From contig OZ176057.1 of NCBI GenBank assembly GCA_964247055.1, positions 3,038,001 to 3,102,000 of the forward strand: DNA of 64,000 bases. The letters run 5' to 3'. Shown one piece after another: positions 47,092 through 59,905 of the stretch. A program made the position numbers and the translations under genes. Positions within the stretch are counted from its first letter, which is position 1, and the number at the start of each line of letters is the position of its first letter. Origin of the DNA: Paragordius varius (lineage: Eukaryota > Nematomorpha). Under the pieces are notes generated by a model that saw nothing but the letters and a program-made list of their open reading frames with translations, was not told the origin of the DNA and did not search any database.

Positions 47092-49804
47092 CAGGGGTGG
47101 CCACACTTTTTTTGTCGCGAGCTTTTTTTTGGCTTTTTTGTTAAAAAAAGAGTTCGCGGTCACCCAGAAATATTTATCAAAAAAACTCAATCAACACTTT
47201 AAATGATTGTATATACCTGCTTTACAGATTAGAGTGACTTGTTTAAACCATTTTAAAATTGTAATTTTTTTATCTATCAACCAAATACAAAAATAATTTT
47301 AATTAAAAGACAACGGGTTATTAACTACCTTAATTTTTTAACCAACATAAAACACTTCAAAATATTTATTTATTAAATTTCTATTATATGAAATTTTACA
47401 ATGTAAAAATTTAAACAATGCATTTGAAATTACAGGGGAGAATACATTATGATACAAAAAATAAAAGAAATAAAAAATAGCATTCCAATTTAGAACCATA
47501 ATTTGAACATAAATAAGAGTACATTAAAATTGTATCAGTTTTAATTCTATCCACATATTTTTTAGTAAATCGGCTTTTTCCTAAGCGAAAATACAACTCG
47601 ATAAACATCCATATTTAATAAAGAAAAAAATATTTAAAACGCCCGACTGCGAAAAAATTCAGAAAGTTTATCTAAATTAGGTTCAAATGAAGTCAAAGCA
47701 ATTCTCAAACATGATTCTAAATGTTTATTAGTTAATTGTGACCTCTGTTTAGTTTTGATAGCATTCATAATTGAAAAAGCCGATTCACATAAATATGTGG
47801 ATCCAAAAAAAGAATTGAATAATGCAGCGGTTTTCCAAATATGGGGGTATTTATCTTTATTTATAATTTATATATATCTGATCCTAATGATTTTAGATGG
47901 ATATCGCATTTAACATTTATTAATTCCTCTTCCAACTCTGCTAAATTTGGTACACCAAGAAAGTGGCTGAGTTTTTGAGCAATATATTCAACATTATTAT
48001 TATTATTAAATGGGCATGATAAAAAATAGCGATGTCTTCAAGTTTATTTATAGATGAAAATCGTTTTTCAAAATCATTAATAAGCAGACCAATATCATCT
48101 GCATATTTTTCAAAAGAGAGATTCTCTATTTTTTCAGACACCGCTGCCAGATTAAAAAAATGTTTTAAATCTCGGTTTTTTAATTGTGTTTCTACTACTG
48201 TTAGTGTTTCCTTAAAAGATTTTAAAGCACCCATCATATCCATTATTGTTTTATCTTTTCCTTGTAATTGGATGTTTAATTTATGCAATTTTTCCGTGAT
48301 ATCGCATAAAAATGCAAGTTCAAGCAGCCAATCTTGATCTTTCAATTCAGGGTATGAAAATTTAGAAAAAAAATTCTATTTGTGGTAAAAGTTGCCTAAA
48401 TCTAATCAAAAATGCGGCACGACTCAACCACCTTACATCAGTATGTAATAAAAGTTCTCCATATTCCACGCCGCACTCATTTAACAAAATTCGAAATTGG
48501 CGGCGGGACAAGCTTTTTGTTCGAATGGCGTTAACAATTTTAAAACAGGGGTTCATTACATGATGGTATTTTAAAACTTTTGAACATAAAACTTGATTAT
48601 AGATTATACAATGGTAATTAATGAACTTGGGAAATGCACTGTGATTTTTACATAAAGCGATAAAGCCGTTGTTAACGCCAATCATAGCTGGAGCTTTATC
48701 AGTAGTTATAGATGCGAGTTTTACGATGGGAAGTTTCGTATCTGTGATAAATTTATAAAAAGAATCAAAAATATCCTGCCCTCTAATTCGTTCGTGGAGA
48801 GGTATTATAGTTAATAATTCCTCCTTTGCAGATAAATCACTAAATATCATACGAATAAAAATGCATAATTGGGCGATTCCAACATAATCGGTGGACTCAT
48901 CGAGTTGCAAGGAAAAAAAATACAGTTATTAATATTTTCATGTAAAATTTCATCAAGATTATTACTAATATCTTCAGCCCTGCGCATAACGGTATTTCTC
49001 GATAAGCTTATGCTTTTAATAGCTGTCATAATATTATTTTTGTTATCAAAATTTTCAAATAAAATATCACAAGCGCTAATAAAGGCTTCTTTAAATATTT
49101 CACCATCTTGGAATGGCTTATTGTTCCGAATGAGTATTTCCGCTACCTTGAATGAAGCAATCGTAGCATTTTTATAGTCTTTGTTGTATTTAAGTATGCT
49201 ATTTTGTGAGGCGGATAATTGTTCTTTTAATTCCTTTACTTTAATGTTGCGTTATTGAGTTTGTAAGGGGTAGTTTTTGGAGTAATGTGGATGCAGAGAT
49301 CTATAATGTCTTTCATTATTTGACTTTTTGGGCAAAGCAACAGTACTATTGCATATTAGACAGGTGCATGTTTCGTTTATCATAATAAAAAAGTATTCAT
49401 GCTCCCAATCTTTCTTGTATCTGTACAACTTTTTTTGGCTCATTCTAAAATATAAGTTTTAAAAACCTACTTTTGGCGTATCAAATCAAATCTAACTTCA
49501 CGATTATGCTTCTGATTTATGAATAAGCTTTGCTCAAAGTTTTGATATATTCAAGGGAAATGACTGATTTTAAGTTTTAATGCAAATGCTCCAAAACATA
49601 TGAATTATAATTAATAAAATAATTTTTTTACACCCTTTTCTTAGACGTTTTTTTTTAATTTAAACCGTATTTTTTTGTATTTTAAATTTAAATTCGCTCA
49701 GAAGTAGCCAACTATCCGAAAAAAATCAATAAATTATTTTAAAAAAAAATATTTTCAGGCGGTCACTTTTTGAGTTGTCGCGGTCACCTCGTTGGCCACC
49801 CCTG
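47092..49804 (-). mobile_element. Full-length hAT transposon with perfect 8-bp target duplication
   Basis: The element runs from CAGGGGTGGCCACAC (47092) to GTTGGCCACCCCTG (49804), 2713 bp. It is flanked by TTGTATAG at 47084-47091 and the identical TTGTATAG at 49805-49812. Intact inverted ends and an identical octamer point to a recent insertion. The minus strand encodes one transposase. Confidence 0.95.
47634..49443 (-). pseudogene. hAT transposase (BED-finger, SCAND3/ZBED5-like), slightly broken
   Basis: From the ATG at 49443 it opens with a BED-type zinc finger (KKDWEHEYFF, CLICNSTVALPKK, ERHYRSLHPHY). The RNase-H-like core follows: first Asp in QLDESTDYVG, second in ITTDKAPAMIG, then LLHTDVRWLSR. 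The C-terminal dimerisation region is STYLCESAFSIMNAIKTKQR and LESCLRIAL, containing the catalytic Glu, ending at 47634. It is broken by one in-frame stop near 49256 and about four frameshifts, near 48912, 48366, 48022 and 47870. The first three are in T-runs. Either it is newly dead or these are homopolymer errors in the assembly. A full-length product would be around 600 residues, normal for the family. Confidence 0.85.
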
Positions 49805-49812
49805 TTGTATAG

Positions 49813-50644
49813 CATCAAAATGTGTTTTTTTTGGAAAAATTAGGATTATTCAATATTTTGTTATACAGTGCTTTCGACATACTTTTGGCTCAAAGAGGTG
49901 AACCAGGGTGCAATTAGCCATATTTAAATAATAGAAAGTTAAATTAAGAAATTACATTTGTAGTTGTTTGGATACACTATCGGTTTTAGGTCATTTTTTA
50001 CGGGTTCCGATTTCACTGTTTTTAAAAATAGGTTTTGCTCCATTTTTTGTCAAATGGTTCTGTTCTCCTTAATTTTTTATTTAATATGTTTATATGTATA
50101 ATTGAATGGAATCAAATAGCGCAAAAACAAAAAAAAATTAACACCTTAACCACAAAAATATTGTATGATATTTTGCACCGGAAAAAATTAAAGAAATATA
50201 TTTTTATGCATAATAGAACGCAATATAAGATCATCATTAATCAAATCAGGTGTTGTTATAAAATTTTAAATGGGTCTATCAAATATTTTTGGGGACTTGA
50301 TTTCCCCAAAGGGCTCTATTTTACAGGCTGTGTCTTAAATCATATATTTAAGAGTGCTATGATAATAATTTTAATACTATTATAAAAATTATTTTAGCAA
50401 ACATCTATATATAATTTTATAGATGTTCGCTCCGAAATATATTTAAATTGAGCGTAAATTTTGTTAGAAACAAGAAACATATTTTTCATACCTTGATAAT
50501 GCTGAATATTTTAATTACCAAACATTTTGAATAAAAGAGTTTTTATTTTAAAAATTAGAATTAATATTATTTATGTTATTTACGAAAATTCTATTAAATT
50601 GCAAAAAGAATAAGGTAAAAATCAGTTAATCAAATTTAATAGAT
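49813..50644. other. AT-rich DNA between two hAT elements
   Basis: A plus-strand open frame at about 50089-50385 (MFICIIEWNQIAQKQ onward) has no recognised family and is probably chance. No other feature. Confidence 0.35.
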
Positions 50645-51500
50645 CAGGGGTGACCAACATTTTTTTCCGCGGAATACTTTTTTGGAATTTCCGCGTTCAC
50701 GTTACTTTATGATTCAAATATATATCTCTATCGGATTAGTTGACTAGCACAAGCCATTTTAAAATAAAAATTACAAAAATTAATCATTTTTGAGTAGTTG
50801 TTTTTATATATAATCTTTGTTGATTCAGAAGACCTCTGGTTGCCACAAGCAGTACAAATACCAAAACATTTACGTTATTCAATTTATTTAATAATTGTTA
50901 ATCTTGCGTCGGATTTTAGATGATGAAAATAAAAGATGTTGTAGCTTTTGGCAGAGTCTTTATAATTTACCAGTTGAATACCAAGTTTTAAATTATGGAC
51001 ATATGCTTCAAGATAGTAAATCCCATTAATTTGAAAAAGAATGTCGGGCCGCAGTTTTAAATCTAGTTAAATGGTGGTGTTAACAGTGAATTACTTAATA
51101 ATGTAGAATGGTTAAGTCATGCCGCATTTTTAGTTTAATTAATACAATTTTTACTAAAATAACAGTGTGGAAATTTTTCTAATATGACGTCTGAAACCTT
51201 GATTTTGAATTATATAAAATTTCGGTAAGAATCCGATTAAGATCATCACCTCTCCCCATAATTGTTTTTCTAGATAGGGATAAGCTTTTTTATAAATTCA
51301 TAATATTCTTTTTGCCTTCATAATTTTCAAACAGCAGTTCAGAAGCTTTAGTAAAAACTTTTTTTCCAAATATCTCCGTCCTAAAAATATTTTATTTATT
51401 GTTTCTGATATTTTGTAGGTTGCAATTATGAATTTTTTGAGCTGTCTCGTGCAGTGTTTCTGAATATTTAATACCTCTTTTCATATCTTAATTTTTGATT
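50645..51500 (-). mobile_element. Degenerate hAT related to the element at 47-49.8 kb
   Basis: It starts CAGGGGTGACCAACATTTTT, and the next 60 bp parallel the start of the full-length hAT. The segment at 51220-51480 is collinear with that element's transposase (region of 48950-49200). For example TTTTTCTAGATAGGGATAAG corresponds to GTATTTCTCGATAAGCTTAT. It is heavily decayed and its other end is missing, so it is much older than its neighbour. Confidence 0.6.
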
Positions 51501-51769
51501 TTAAATATCTGAATTGTATTTTTGATACTTCGTGTGAATCCTATTACTGGTAAGATCGGTTTCCTCCATAAATAAATGAATTATAAGTATTAAATTTTTG
51601 TGATATTAACACCTTAAAAAAATTATAAAAAATATGCCCAAAATGGACCGGTGATGTTTTTTACTATGTCAAGCTTTAAGCATAAAATTTTATCTCTCCA
51701 TATTTTTTTTTATTTTTTCTTGGCTTCCAAGTCTCTCTTCAATATACACTTTCTTAAAGTGATTTGTTT

Positions 51770-52557
51770 ATATTATACTTAAGCGCTTTCATTATTGGTC
51801 CAATAATCATTTCATCTCTAAATCCTCTAAAATGGATAAAGGTCTACAATTTGTCGTAACAAGCACTATTAAAGCGTCATTCAACATCAGTGGAAAAATG
51901 TTATCATTTGGTTTGTTAAGAATTTTTCTAATAAATTTTTTTGAAACTGGATCTAAAATTAGATATTAATTAAATACTTAAAATCAAGATTAAACCATGG
52001 GTACGTAAATGTTTGACTAGATTGGAGTTGTGAGTTCCTCTAATTTTTGTTTGACAAGTTTGGCATGTGCCATCATCAGTGATAATATCAAAATATGTTT
52101 TTGAAATAGTTTTTCTGTTGTTTATCATTCTTTAGTTTCTTTAAATTGAAAATTTAGCGAGTTAGGAAGTTGTGTCGGACAACAAAGAGTATCCCGTTCG
52201 TTTTAATATATATTATGACTATTAATTTATGTAAATCAGCCGAATCGCCCAAAATCAGAGTCTCGCTTATATAATACCAGGCGCTTAGCTTTAGGTTTGA
52301 AGTTTTAAATATGTAATATGTAGTGGTAGAATCAAATCTAAATAATAAAATATAATTTTTAAAATAAATATCATATAGGAACCACTAATTAAAAGGGTGG
52401 AGCCGGAACTACCGAGTTGGCTCCTAAAAATATATAGATAGAACCGGGGTGGTTCCTGAAATTTTGGAATCGGTACCGGGGGCGAAATCGCATTGGTTCC
52501 GTTCCAATGGAACCCGTTCTTAAAATCCCAGGACCCCTGGTTCCGGTTCCAACCCTG
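51770..52557 (-). mobile_element. 5' end of a second type of hAT (ZBED1/4/6-like)
   Basis: On the minus strand it begins CAGGGTTGGAACCGGAACC at 52557, followed by clustered GGAACC/GGTTCC subterminal motifs down to 52390. The transposase start near 52127 (MINNRKTISKTYFDI) has a BED finger with CQTCQTK and SNLVKHLRTH. A later piece (about 51950-51800) reads DALIVLVTTNCRPLSI, matching the region where such transposases have I..N..PlS-VE. Coding fades below 51.8 kb. No partner terminus was found. Confidence 0.65.
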
Positions 52558-53015
52558 TTTTTATGTCGTCAGCCATTTTTAATTTTTTGCTTTTTTAAAT
52601 AATTACCATTATATTAATATTCAATTTTTTCTTTATAAGGCTAATAATTTTAAGAATTTGAAAAAGTAAACCAAAAACTTTTTCAAAGATTTTTTTTAAA
52701 TTTTATACTAATGTAACCCTAATAATTATATTATAATAATTTATATGATTTTCAAATTAGTTTTGTGACCATTTTTGACTTATTTAAGGGTTGAAAATTT
52801 TGACCATATAAACCCAAATAACTTTTATTAAGATTGATTTAAATGACTAACCATTCGAAAGATTGAATCTTTCGCGCTCTTTCGAATGATATAAATAGCT
52901 CAATATCTAAAACTTCTAATTTGAAAACTTCGATTTTGATGTTAAATCGGTGCCAAAAAATTTTGATAAACTTTAATAAAAAAATTTTTAGGTGTTCGAC
53001 CAATTTTCAGATATA
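52558..53015. other. AT-rich DNA with a short hairpin
   Basis: CATTCGAAAGA at about 52853 and TCTTTCGAATG at about 52878 form a short stem with a 14-nt loop. Nothing else seen. Confidence 0.4.
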
Positions 53016-54201
53016 TACCATTTCCCAGTCAAAATAAACGTTTCCCAGTCAATCGAAACATTTTCCCAGTCAATCAATAAAAACGTTTTCTCAGTCAATA
53101 AAAACGGTTTTATTTTTGATGATAAATATCAAAACAAGATATAAAAACAACTTTTAACCCTTATTAGTGTAATATATGGATAATATTTTTTTATAAAAAC
53201 TAATTGAATGACAATTTTTCCAAGTATCCAGTACATAATCATTAATGACTTATTCTTTAAATATTTCTGGAATTTGGGACGTTTTTAAGATAATTTTTAA
53301 TTATCAATGGTTCGCATTAATATTTGCGGAACGCTTCACAACAGTTTTTAAATATGTCAAGCTTGTCGATAAAAATACTGTCGGAAAAAATATCTAAACG
53401 AAAAATTTTTTTAAAAAATGTTTTTGATTTAAAAATATTTAATAAAAAAAATTTGACTAAAACAAGGGTGTCCAACTAAATGCCTTCGCGGGCCGCATTT
53501 TTAGCTCAAAAAAGCACACCGTTCCGCATTCGAAATGTATACGGGCATTCACATAATTTTCGATTTATAAGACTGTAAAATACAAACACAATATAACATT
53601 TTTTAAAATTCGTTACCAATTTAATAGACTCTATCATATTGATTGCGTAAGAAATATGAATACTACTAAGATTTTGTGGGCATATTTTTGCATACGGATT
53701 TCCAAATTTTTCGCGGGCAGCACAAAGATACTCGGAAGGCCGCCTTAGGCCCCGATGAACCAAATAATAAATATTATATGGGTAAAATTTATGTTTAAGA
53801 TCCAATATGAAGTGCTAAATGACCAAAGAGATAAAAATGGTATATTTTTATATATTTTATTATTTCCTCCGTAATAGATTTTTTAAGTTAACCGCAAATA
53901 TTAATGCGAACCATCGATAAAATAAAAAATATTATCTTAAAAACATCTCAAATTTAAAAAAACATTTAAAGAATAAGTCATTAATGATTGTGCACTGGAA
54001 TATATTTGGAAAAATTGTCATTCAAAAATTGTGTTTTTAATTAAAAATAATCTCCATATATTACGCTGATAATGGTTAAAAGTTGTTATATTCTTGTTTT
54101 GATAATTATCAAACGTTTTTATTGATTGGGAAAATGTTTTTATTGACTGGGAAAATGTTTCGATTGACTGGGAAAACGTTTATTTTGACTGGGAAGTGGT
54201 A
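53016..54201. mobile_element. Non-autonomous copy E6 of the 21-bp-array family
   Basis: The ends are TACCATTTCCCAGTC (53016) and GGGAAGTGGTA (54201), flanked by TA at 53014-53015 and 54202-54203. The arrays are the shortest of the complete copies (about four units left, three or four right), giving an 1186-bp element. The core has the hAT-derived segment at about 53465-53760 in the E3/E4 orientation. Confidence 0.9.
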
Positions 54202-54528
54202 TATTAAATTTACAAGAATGGCACTTAAAAAAACTAAAAATTTGTTATCTAGTTTAATTTTTGAATGTATTTATCTTTTTTTATATTTTTTTACTTAATA
54301 TCTTTAGTTATCACATTATCATCATAAAAATTTCACATTTCGTATTTTAAAAAAGATAAAATGTATTGATACCTACTATATATTTTTAGATAGCCTAAAT
54401 AATTTTTAAAAAATTAAGGACACGGTTATTAAATAAAATTTAAATATTATAAATAAATAAAAATTATGATAGGAGGATATATGAATGATACGTGGTTTGA
54501 ATGATAGAAATTAAAAAATAATAGTAAG

Positions 54529-54579
54529 GACCGAAAACCATCTTAAGTGTTGAAGAACACTCTTGAAGCTCAAATGGTA
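54529..54579. mobile_element. Right end of a family B MITE
   Basis: The sequence ends CACTCTTGAAGCTCAAATGGTA followed by TA, with two decayed 21-bp units upstream. A left end between 54203 and 54528 was not clearly recognisable. Confidence 0.5.
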
Positions 54580-56097
54580 TATATGAAATCGCCACGGAGT
54601 AGAAAATTACCCATAAAGGTAATAAAGTGTTTAAAGCTCATATCAAGTCATTTTTTACTTAAAATTTCAATACGTTTGTTTTTGATCACTACGATATAAT
54701 AATCTGAGACGGGTATATTTATGGTATAGGAATTTATTGTATAGAAATATTAAATTGTGCCGTATGTATATGGGCGGTAATTTGGATATAAGAAGGTGTG
54801 CTATATATATATGTGTCTGGTTAATTAAGTACAAACAAAGGTTAATTTACATAAGGTCAATAGATAATTATATTAGGTTAAAAGCCAATTGGTAGGTTAA
54901 CAATATAAGTTTGAAATTACATTATACGTATATAATATCCCTTTCTCAGTTTTAATTGTAATTTGCAAATCTATTTGGCGCTTTTCTTCTCTGCGGATAG
55001 CGTCTTATTTTGGGAGGTCCTATTGGCTTGTTATTATTATTGTTTTTATTGCTAATGGGGTCAAATTAATGATTCGTTTCTTGAGCATTTGGGAAATGGT
55101 CTGACTTATTCAGAACATCATAAGTCGCTTGACGACCGGGTTAACACTGGTAGTTTGTATTTTACAAAAGTGCTGTGGTTTGGAAATCGGTCCAGCTGGT
55201 CATATGTCTTAGTCCACTGAATTTGCTCCTTAGCAAGGCTATTTTCTGGAGTTGGGTGCTGTTTGGAGATCGACATAGCTTGTCCGGTATCTTGGTACCA
55301 ATACCATTGTTATAGGTACTACCGCCAACGGTTTTGTTACCATTACTTTTGATTACCCCCAACTACATTGTCATTTCCAGAAGTACCGCTACTATGGTGG
55401 TTCCCAACGTCACTATCACTACCACATTCTCCCCGAGAGAGTTTCAACCACCATCACAACCAACTCTGTAATCATTGCCTTGTCCGTTCTTGTTCTCAAT
55501 TGTCAGTATTTCGTAGCTCTTTCTTATACTTTGACCCTGTAAAATAATAGGCCGGTTCGATCTACTAATGTCCCTTCTCTCCATTTTTTTTAAACACTTT
55601 ATCGGCTGTAACGAAGTTTCTGATAGTATGGGATGAATTTTTTATAAAATCACTGGTTCTACCCTTCATCAAACGTTGATATATTTCTCCTGAGCAGCCG
55701 GTGTTTCCTTATACTATTGTGATATGCTGAACGCCCATCTTACTTGGTTTTTTCGACGCTCCAGCTCTAAATTCTCCACCTGGCACTTATTGTAATGTGT
55801 GAATGTTTGAATGAATGATTTGAAATATGACGACTTGTCAGTGATAATCATCTTTGGCGATCCAACCTGGCGTACCTTTCGAGAACTTTTAGAATATCAG
55901 AGGTGTTCTTTTTTTATTTGTTAAGCTTTTATCCAAAGTTTGCAGTGGTCTATTAATTCAACCCAATATAAATTGTCAGTATCTTTCATACTGTAGTATT
56001 TGTGTCCATGCGCATGTAAAGCTTTGTGAAAGGTTCGGATGATGTTTTTGATAATTTTGACAGTGTTCAATCGATTTGTAATATATATACACATACT

Positions 56098-56275
56098 TGT
56101 TATGTTATTGTAATTGGGAGCATGCAAAATATTTATACTTCCGTAATATTATATTGCGAAAATTGTTATAATGTTTGGATGTATGGCAAATTAAGCATAC
56201 AAGTATAACTCACAACGGCACAAGAATAATATGTTATTTTAGTTGTTTAATAAATTCACTTATCCTTTAAGATTG
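56098..56275 (+). repeat. 5' LTR of the nested Gypsy fossil
   Basis: It shares TATGTTATTGTAATT, GCATGCAAAATATTTATACT and ATTGTTATAATGTTTGG with the right LTR. The exact left edge is uncertain by some tens of bases. Confidence 0.55.
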
Positions 56276-59200
56276 TGGCGCAGATAATGAAAATTATTTT
56301 AATGCTTTATGTGGAAGGAGAAAACTTTGGAGAATATTTGCAGCACATGAAACGGGTATTGCTGGCCAAAGGATTGCCTATAACTGATGATTGTAAATTG
56401 TTATTCCTGGGCTATTCCGGTATGTCTACGACAAATAAGCTGGAACAGTGCTTGTCCATGGCGTAGATGATTGCAATTTGCCACAATATTGGGGGCGGGA
56501 GCAAAATTTTTTGATTCAAAAATAAATGTTTTTAAAGCCTTGTTCGATTTTGCAAACTTGAGAAAATATCAGATAGATCCTTCACCAAATATCTGCTACG
56601 GGGTAAGGAAGCCGCTGCTAAGTGCACGGTATTGATATCGAGGAGATCGGGATGCATTATCAACGGGTTGTGCAACTTGAATTAAAACCCCTAACACTTT
56701 TTCCTGACGCAAGAATTAATGGTCAACTGGTAAGTTTGAATACCGTATTCGATATCGCCATGAATTATGAAAGGGCGCAGGAATGTTCTGTGAGTAAACA
56801 ATCTCTGCAATGCAGAACTCAACGACATGTAGCAAATAAGAGTAAAATCGATAGTATTGGGGTCACAACAGCCGCCGAGATTGACGCAAGGCTTAATGGG
56901 TTATCGAGACGAATGCAGTCGACACCGGGTCATCCGTATCAATCATCAATAATGAGACCTAAAAATTTGGCATTCCAAACGGAGGGCGTTCAATCTTGAT
57001 GTGGTGAGCTATGGTGGAAACAGGGTACGGATGTTGGGAAAAATACTCTTGGTCCGAGTGTTAAATCGGAAAAAACGGTTAAAGTGCATTGTGTATGAAG
57101 AACGATTACCTTTGATCGTTGGTTTGGATTGGATTAAAGTATTCAATAATACGAGTGCAATCATATGTAAATATTTTAAATAAATTTAAAGAACTTTTTT
57201 GTGAAGATAAATTAGGATGTTTAAAAGACCGAGTATAAAAAAATTAAGTGTAGAATTGTGCTGCTCCTGCGACCCAAAAAGGACGAGATACAAGTTTAGT
57301 AAAAGCCGGTATATAAAAGCCAATATACGCAACAAAAAAAACGACATGGACTACCCCCATTGTAAATACAATAAAGCCCGATGGGGATCTTAGGCTATGT
57401 GCCGATTTTAGGGTAACTTTAAACCTTTAGTTAGTTGACAATAGCCAAAAATACCGCCATCGAAAAACTGATTCATAAAGTGGGGTTGGGTGAATATTTT
57501 TAACCTTTGGACTTTAAGGACGCGTGTTTTACATTGCTATTATACAAAGGGAGTCAACAGCTTTCAATGACAACATCACTGGGATACTATTATCCAAAGA
57601 CACCCGTTTAAGCCAGTCCGGCACCTCTATATATTTAGATGACGTGTTACGGCCGAACACGGTTAGAACATAAACAAAACTTACGAGTTTTGCAAAAATT
57701 GCAAGTGCCTGTATAATCTACGGAAAGATAAGATTCAACTTTTTCAATCTTCAGTAAGTTATTTGGAATACACCTTAGACAAAGAAGGCGTAATTTCAAG
57801 CACATGAAAAATAGAAGCCATAATACCGGTTAATAGAACAGCCCTCAAATCTTTTCTAGGCTTAGTCAACTTACTTTCTAGATTCCATCTCTGCGTGGGA
57901 TAATGAATCCCTTACAATCGTTATGTAGCCCCAAACGTAAATAGGAATGAGACACGAGGCACGAACAATTCTTTTAGTTAGCAAAAAGCTGATTGCGAAA
58001 ACAACCATATCAATACCATCTAATGCAGATTTATCGATAGCGATTGAAACAGACGCTTAAAATAAGGTGTTGCCATAATATATGAATAACCTCTTAAAAA
58101 ACAAAACCAATAGCGTATGCGTCAAAGAAATGCACAGCAGCGGTAAACAATTATCATTCAATATAGAGATAAGCCAAGGCGATACATTTTACAATAGAAA
58201 ATTTATATGGCCGTAAATTTGACTTAATTACTGATAATAAGGCGTTACTAAAATAATTTTGAAATCATCGCAATACATAACTTAAATAACATTAAGCAAT
58301 TTAGATAAATATATAAAGCGTCTGAATTTAACTATAATATGAATTACATTCCAAGTAATGATCATTTAGCAAACTCACTATCTCACCTTTTGACTGTCAA
58401 TCAGAAAATATTAGACTTATCTGTTGCGAAAATATAAAAATAAATAGGGACATAAAAAAGTAGCTACCAAAAATGAAAAAAATTGAGGGTATGAACGCTT
58501 TATACAAAGTATCAGTCACATGACGAATTGAAACCCTTTAGAAATAGTACGAAATAGAAATACTTATGGGCTTCCATATTGGAATGATAGGCTACTAATC
58601 CAAAAGTAGAACAGGCAAATATACACGTAAGTCTTATATGTAATAGTGGTATTGGTAGGCGGGAAAGGGCAATGTGAAATATTGGCCGGGTTAACATCGA
58701 CGAATGGGTCAAATCTTGCAGTAATAGTCAACTCAACCGCCCCAATATCTAACCCAACCCCACATATCAATGGAAAAAAACACAATCATTTGGCAACAAC
58801 TGCATGACGGCGCAGAGCCCATCGGATGGGTATTGGATTGTTCTAATAGATAGCTATTCCCTATGGGATGGGTGAAAATAACAAAAACGGTAACTTCTTC
58901 AATAATTCTCATTTTTTTAGAAAAGTGCTTCCCACTATTCGGGTTTGGAATAATAATAGCAGAACGCTCATCATTTTGTGTCCTAAGTGTTTAAAGCAAC
59001 TTTAAATAGTATTAATGTCAAACACGTCACTTCAGCGCCGGACCATCTCAATACAAACGGGGTGGTTGAAAGAGTCATGTATACTTTAAAGTCGCATTAC
59101 AGAGCCGACAATGGTAATAATGCCCAAACCAAAATGAATAACGTCTCACGGGGTTATAACAAGTATTCATACCTCGATAAAATTCAGTCCGGCCACACTC

Positions 59201-59617
59201 TTTCTACACGTGCCCCGTCAGGTTCAATAACATGATTAAAGAGTAGACCCGCTGATTATATCGACGACATTACACCTAATACTGAGCTTAATGATAATGA
59301 TAAGGTTTAGATCAAAAATGAATTGTGTCATGGTTGGCATGAAGGCATGATGCATAAACGCAATGGCGTATATGAAGTAGATGATGGGGATAGAGTAATT
59401 ATCCCGAGATTCGCCTCCAATGCCCGATGATGCAATGCAACCAGATTCCGTTGACAGCCCATGCACAATCATTGAAGGTCAGTAGCGAGTTCCGCTTAGA
59501 ACCGGTTGCAGCGCAAGGGACGGAGGAAAGGGAAGAATCAGAGCGAAGGTGCCCCACAAAACTGCGGAGGCCCCCCGATAGATTCAAAGGGGAAGAATGA
59601 CGATAGAGTTATTTTGT

Positions 59618-59628
<11 letters not shown>

Positions 59629-59665
<37 letters not shown>
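59629..59665. repeat. (TA)n microsatellite
   Basis: A pure TA run just before the right LTR of the nested Gypsy fossil. Confidence 0.9.
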
Positions 59666-59667
<2 letters not shown>

Positions 59668-59668
59668 T

Positions 59669-59905
59669 TGCTATGTTATTGTAATCGTTATCATGCAAAA
59701 GATTTATGTGGCGCTTTATGTTGTACGTTAGTTAAGTTATTGTAATTAAGAGCATGCAAAATATTTATACTTTCATAATATTATAATGCGATTGTTATAA
59801 TGTTTGGATATATACGCAAAGTGTTCTAACATATATTTTATATAAACCTCCATAACGGCAGAAGATAATTATGATATTTAAATAAATTCACTTTATCCTT
59901 TGATA
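59669..59905 (+). repeat. 3' LTR of the nested Gypsy fossil
   Basis: Homologous to 56098-56275 but longer, with an internal partial duplication of the TATTGTAAT...CATGCAAAA block. It ends near AATTCACTTTATCCTTT. Confidence 0.55.

Larger units (their letters stand above)
56098..59905 (+). mobile_element. Ty3/Gypsy LTR retroelement fossil nested in the older one
   Basis: Related LTR-like repeats lie at about 56098-56275 and 59669-59905. A TGGCGC-type primer-binding stretch follows the left one. Between them are gag-like (about 56.3-57.0 kb), protease/reverse transcriptase (about 57.0-58 kb) and integrase-core remnants (about 58.8-59.2 kb), in the plus-strand order usual for Ty3/Gypsy. It is broken many times. 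The two LTRs differ visibly in length and sequence, so it is not recent. Confidence 0.65.

Noticed and set aside
48032-48337. Plus-strand open frame opposite the hAT transposase
   Set aside because: Antisense shadow of the transposase coding sequence.
50089-50385. Plus-strand open frame of about 100 codons
   Set aside because: No recognisable domain, low-complexity AT-driven composition and no splice or promoter context, and it sits between two transposons.
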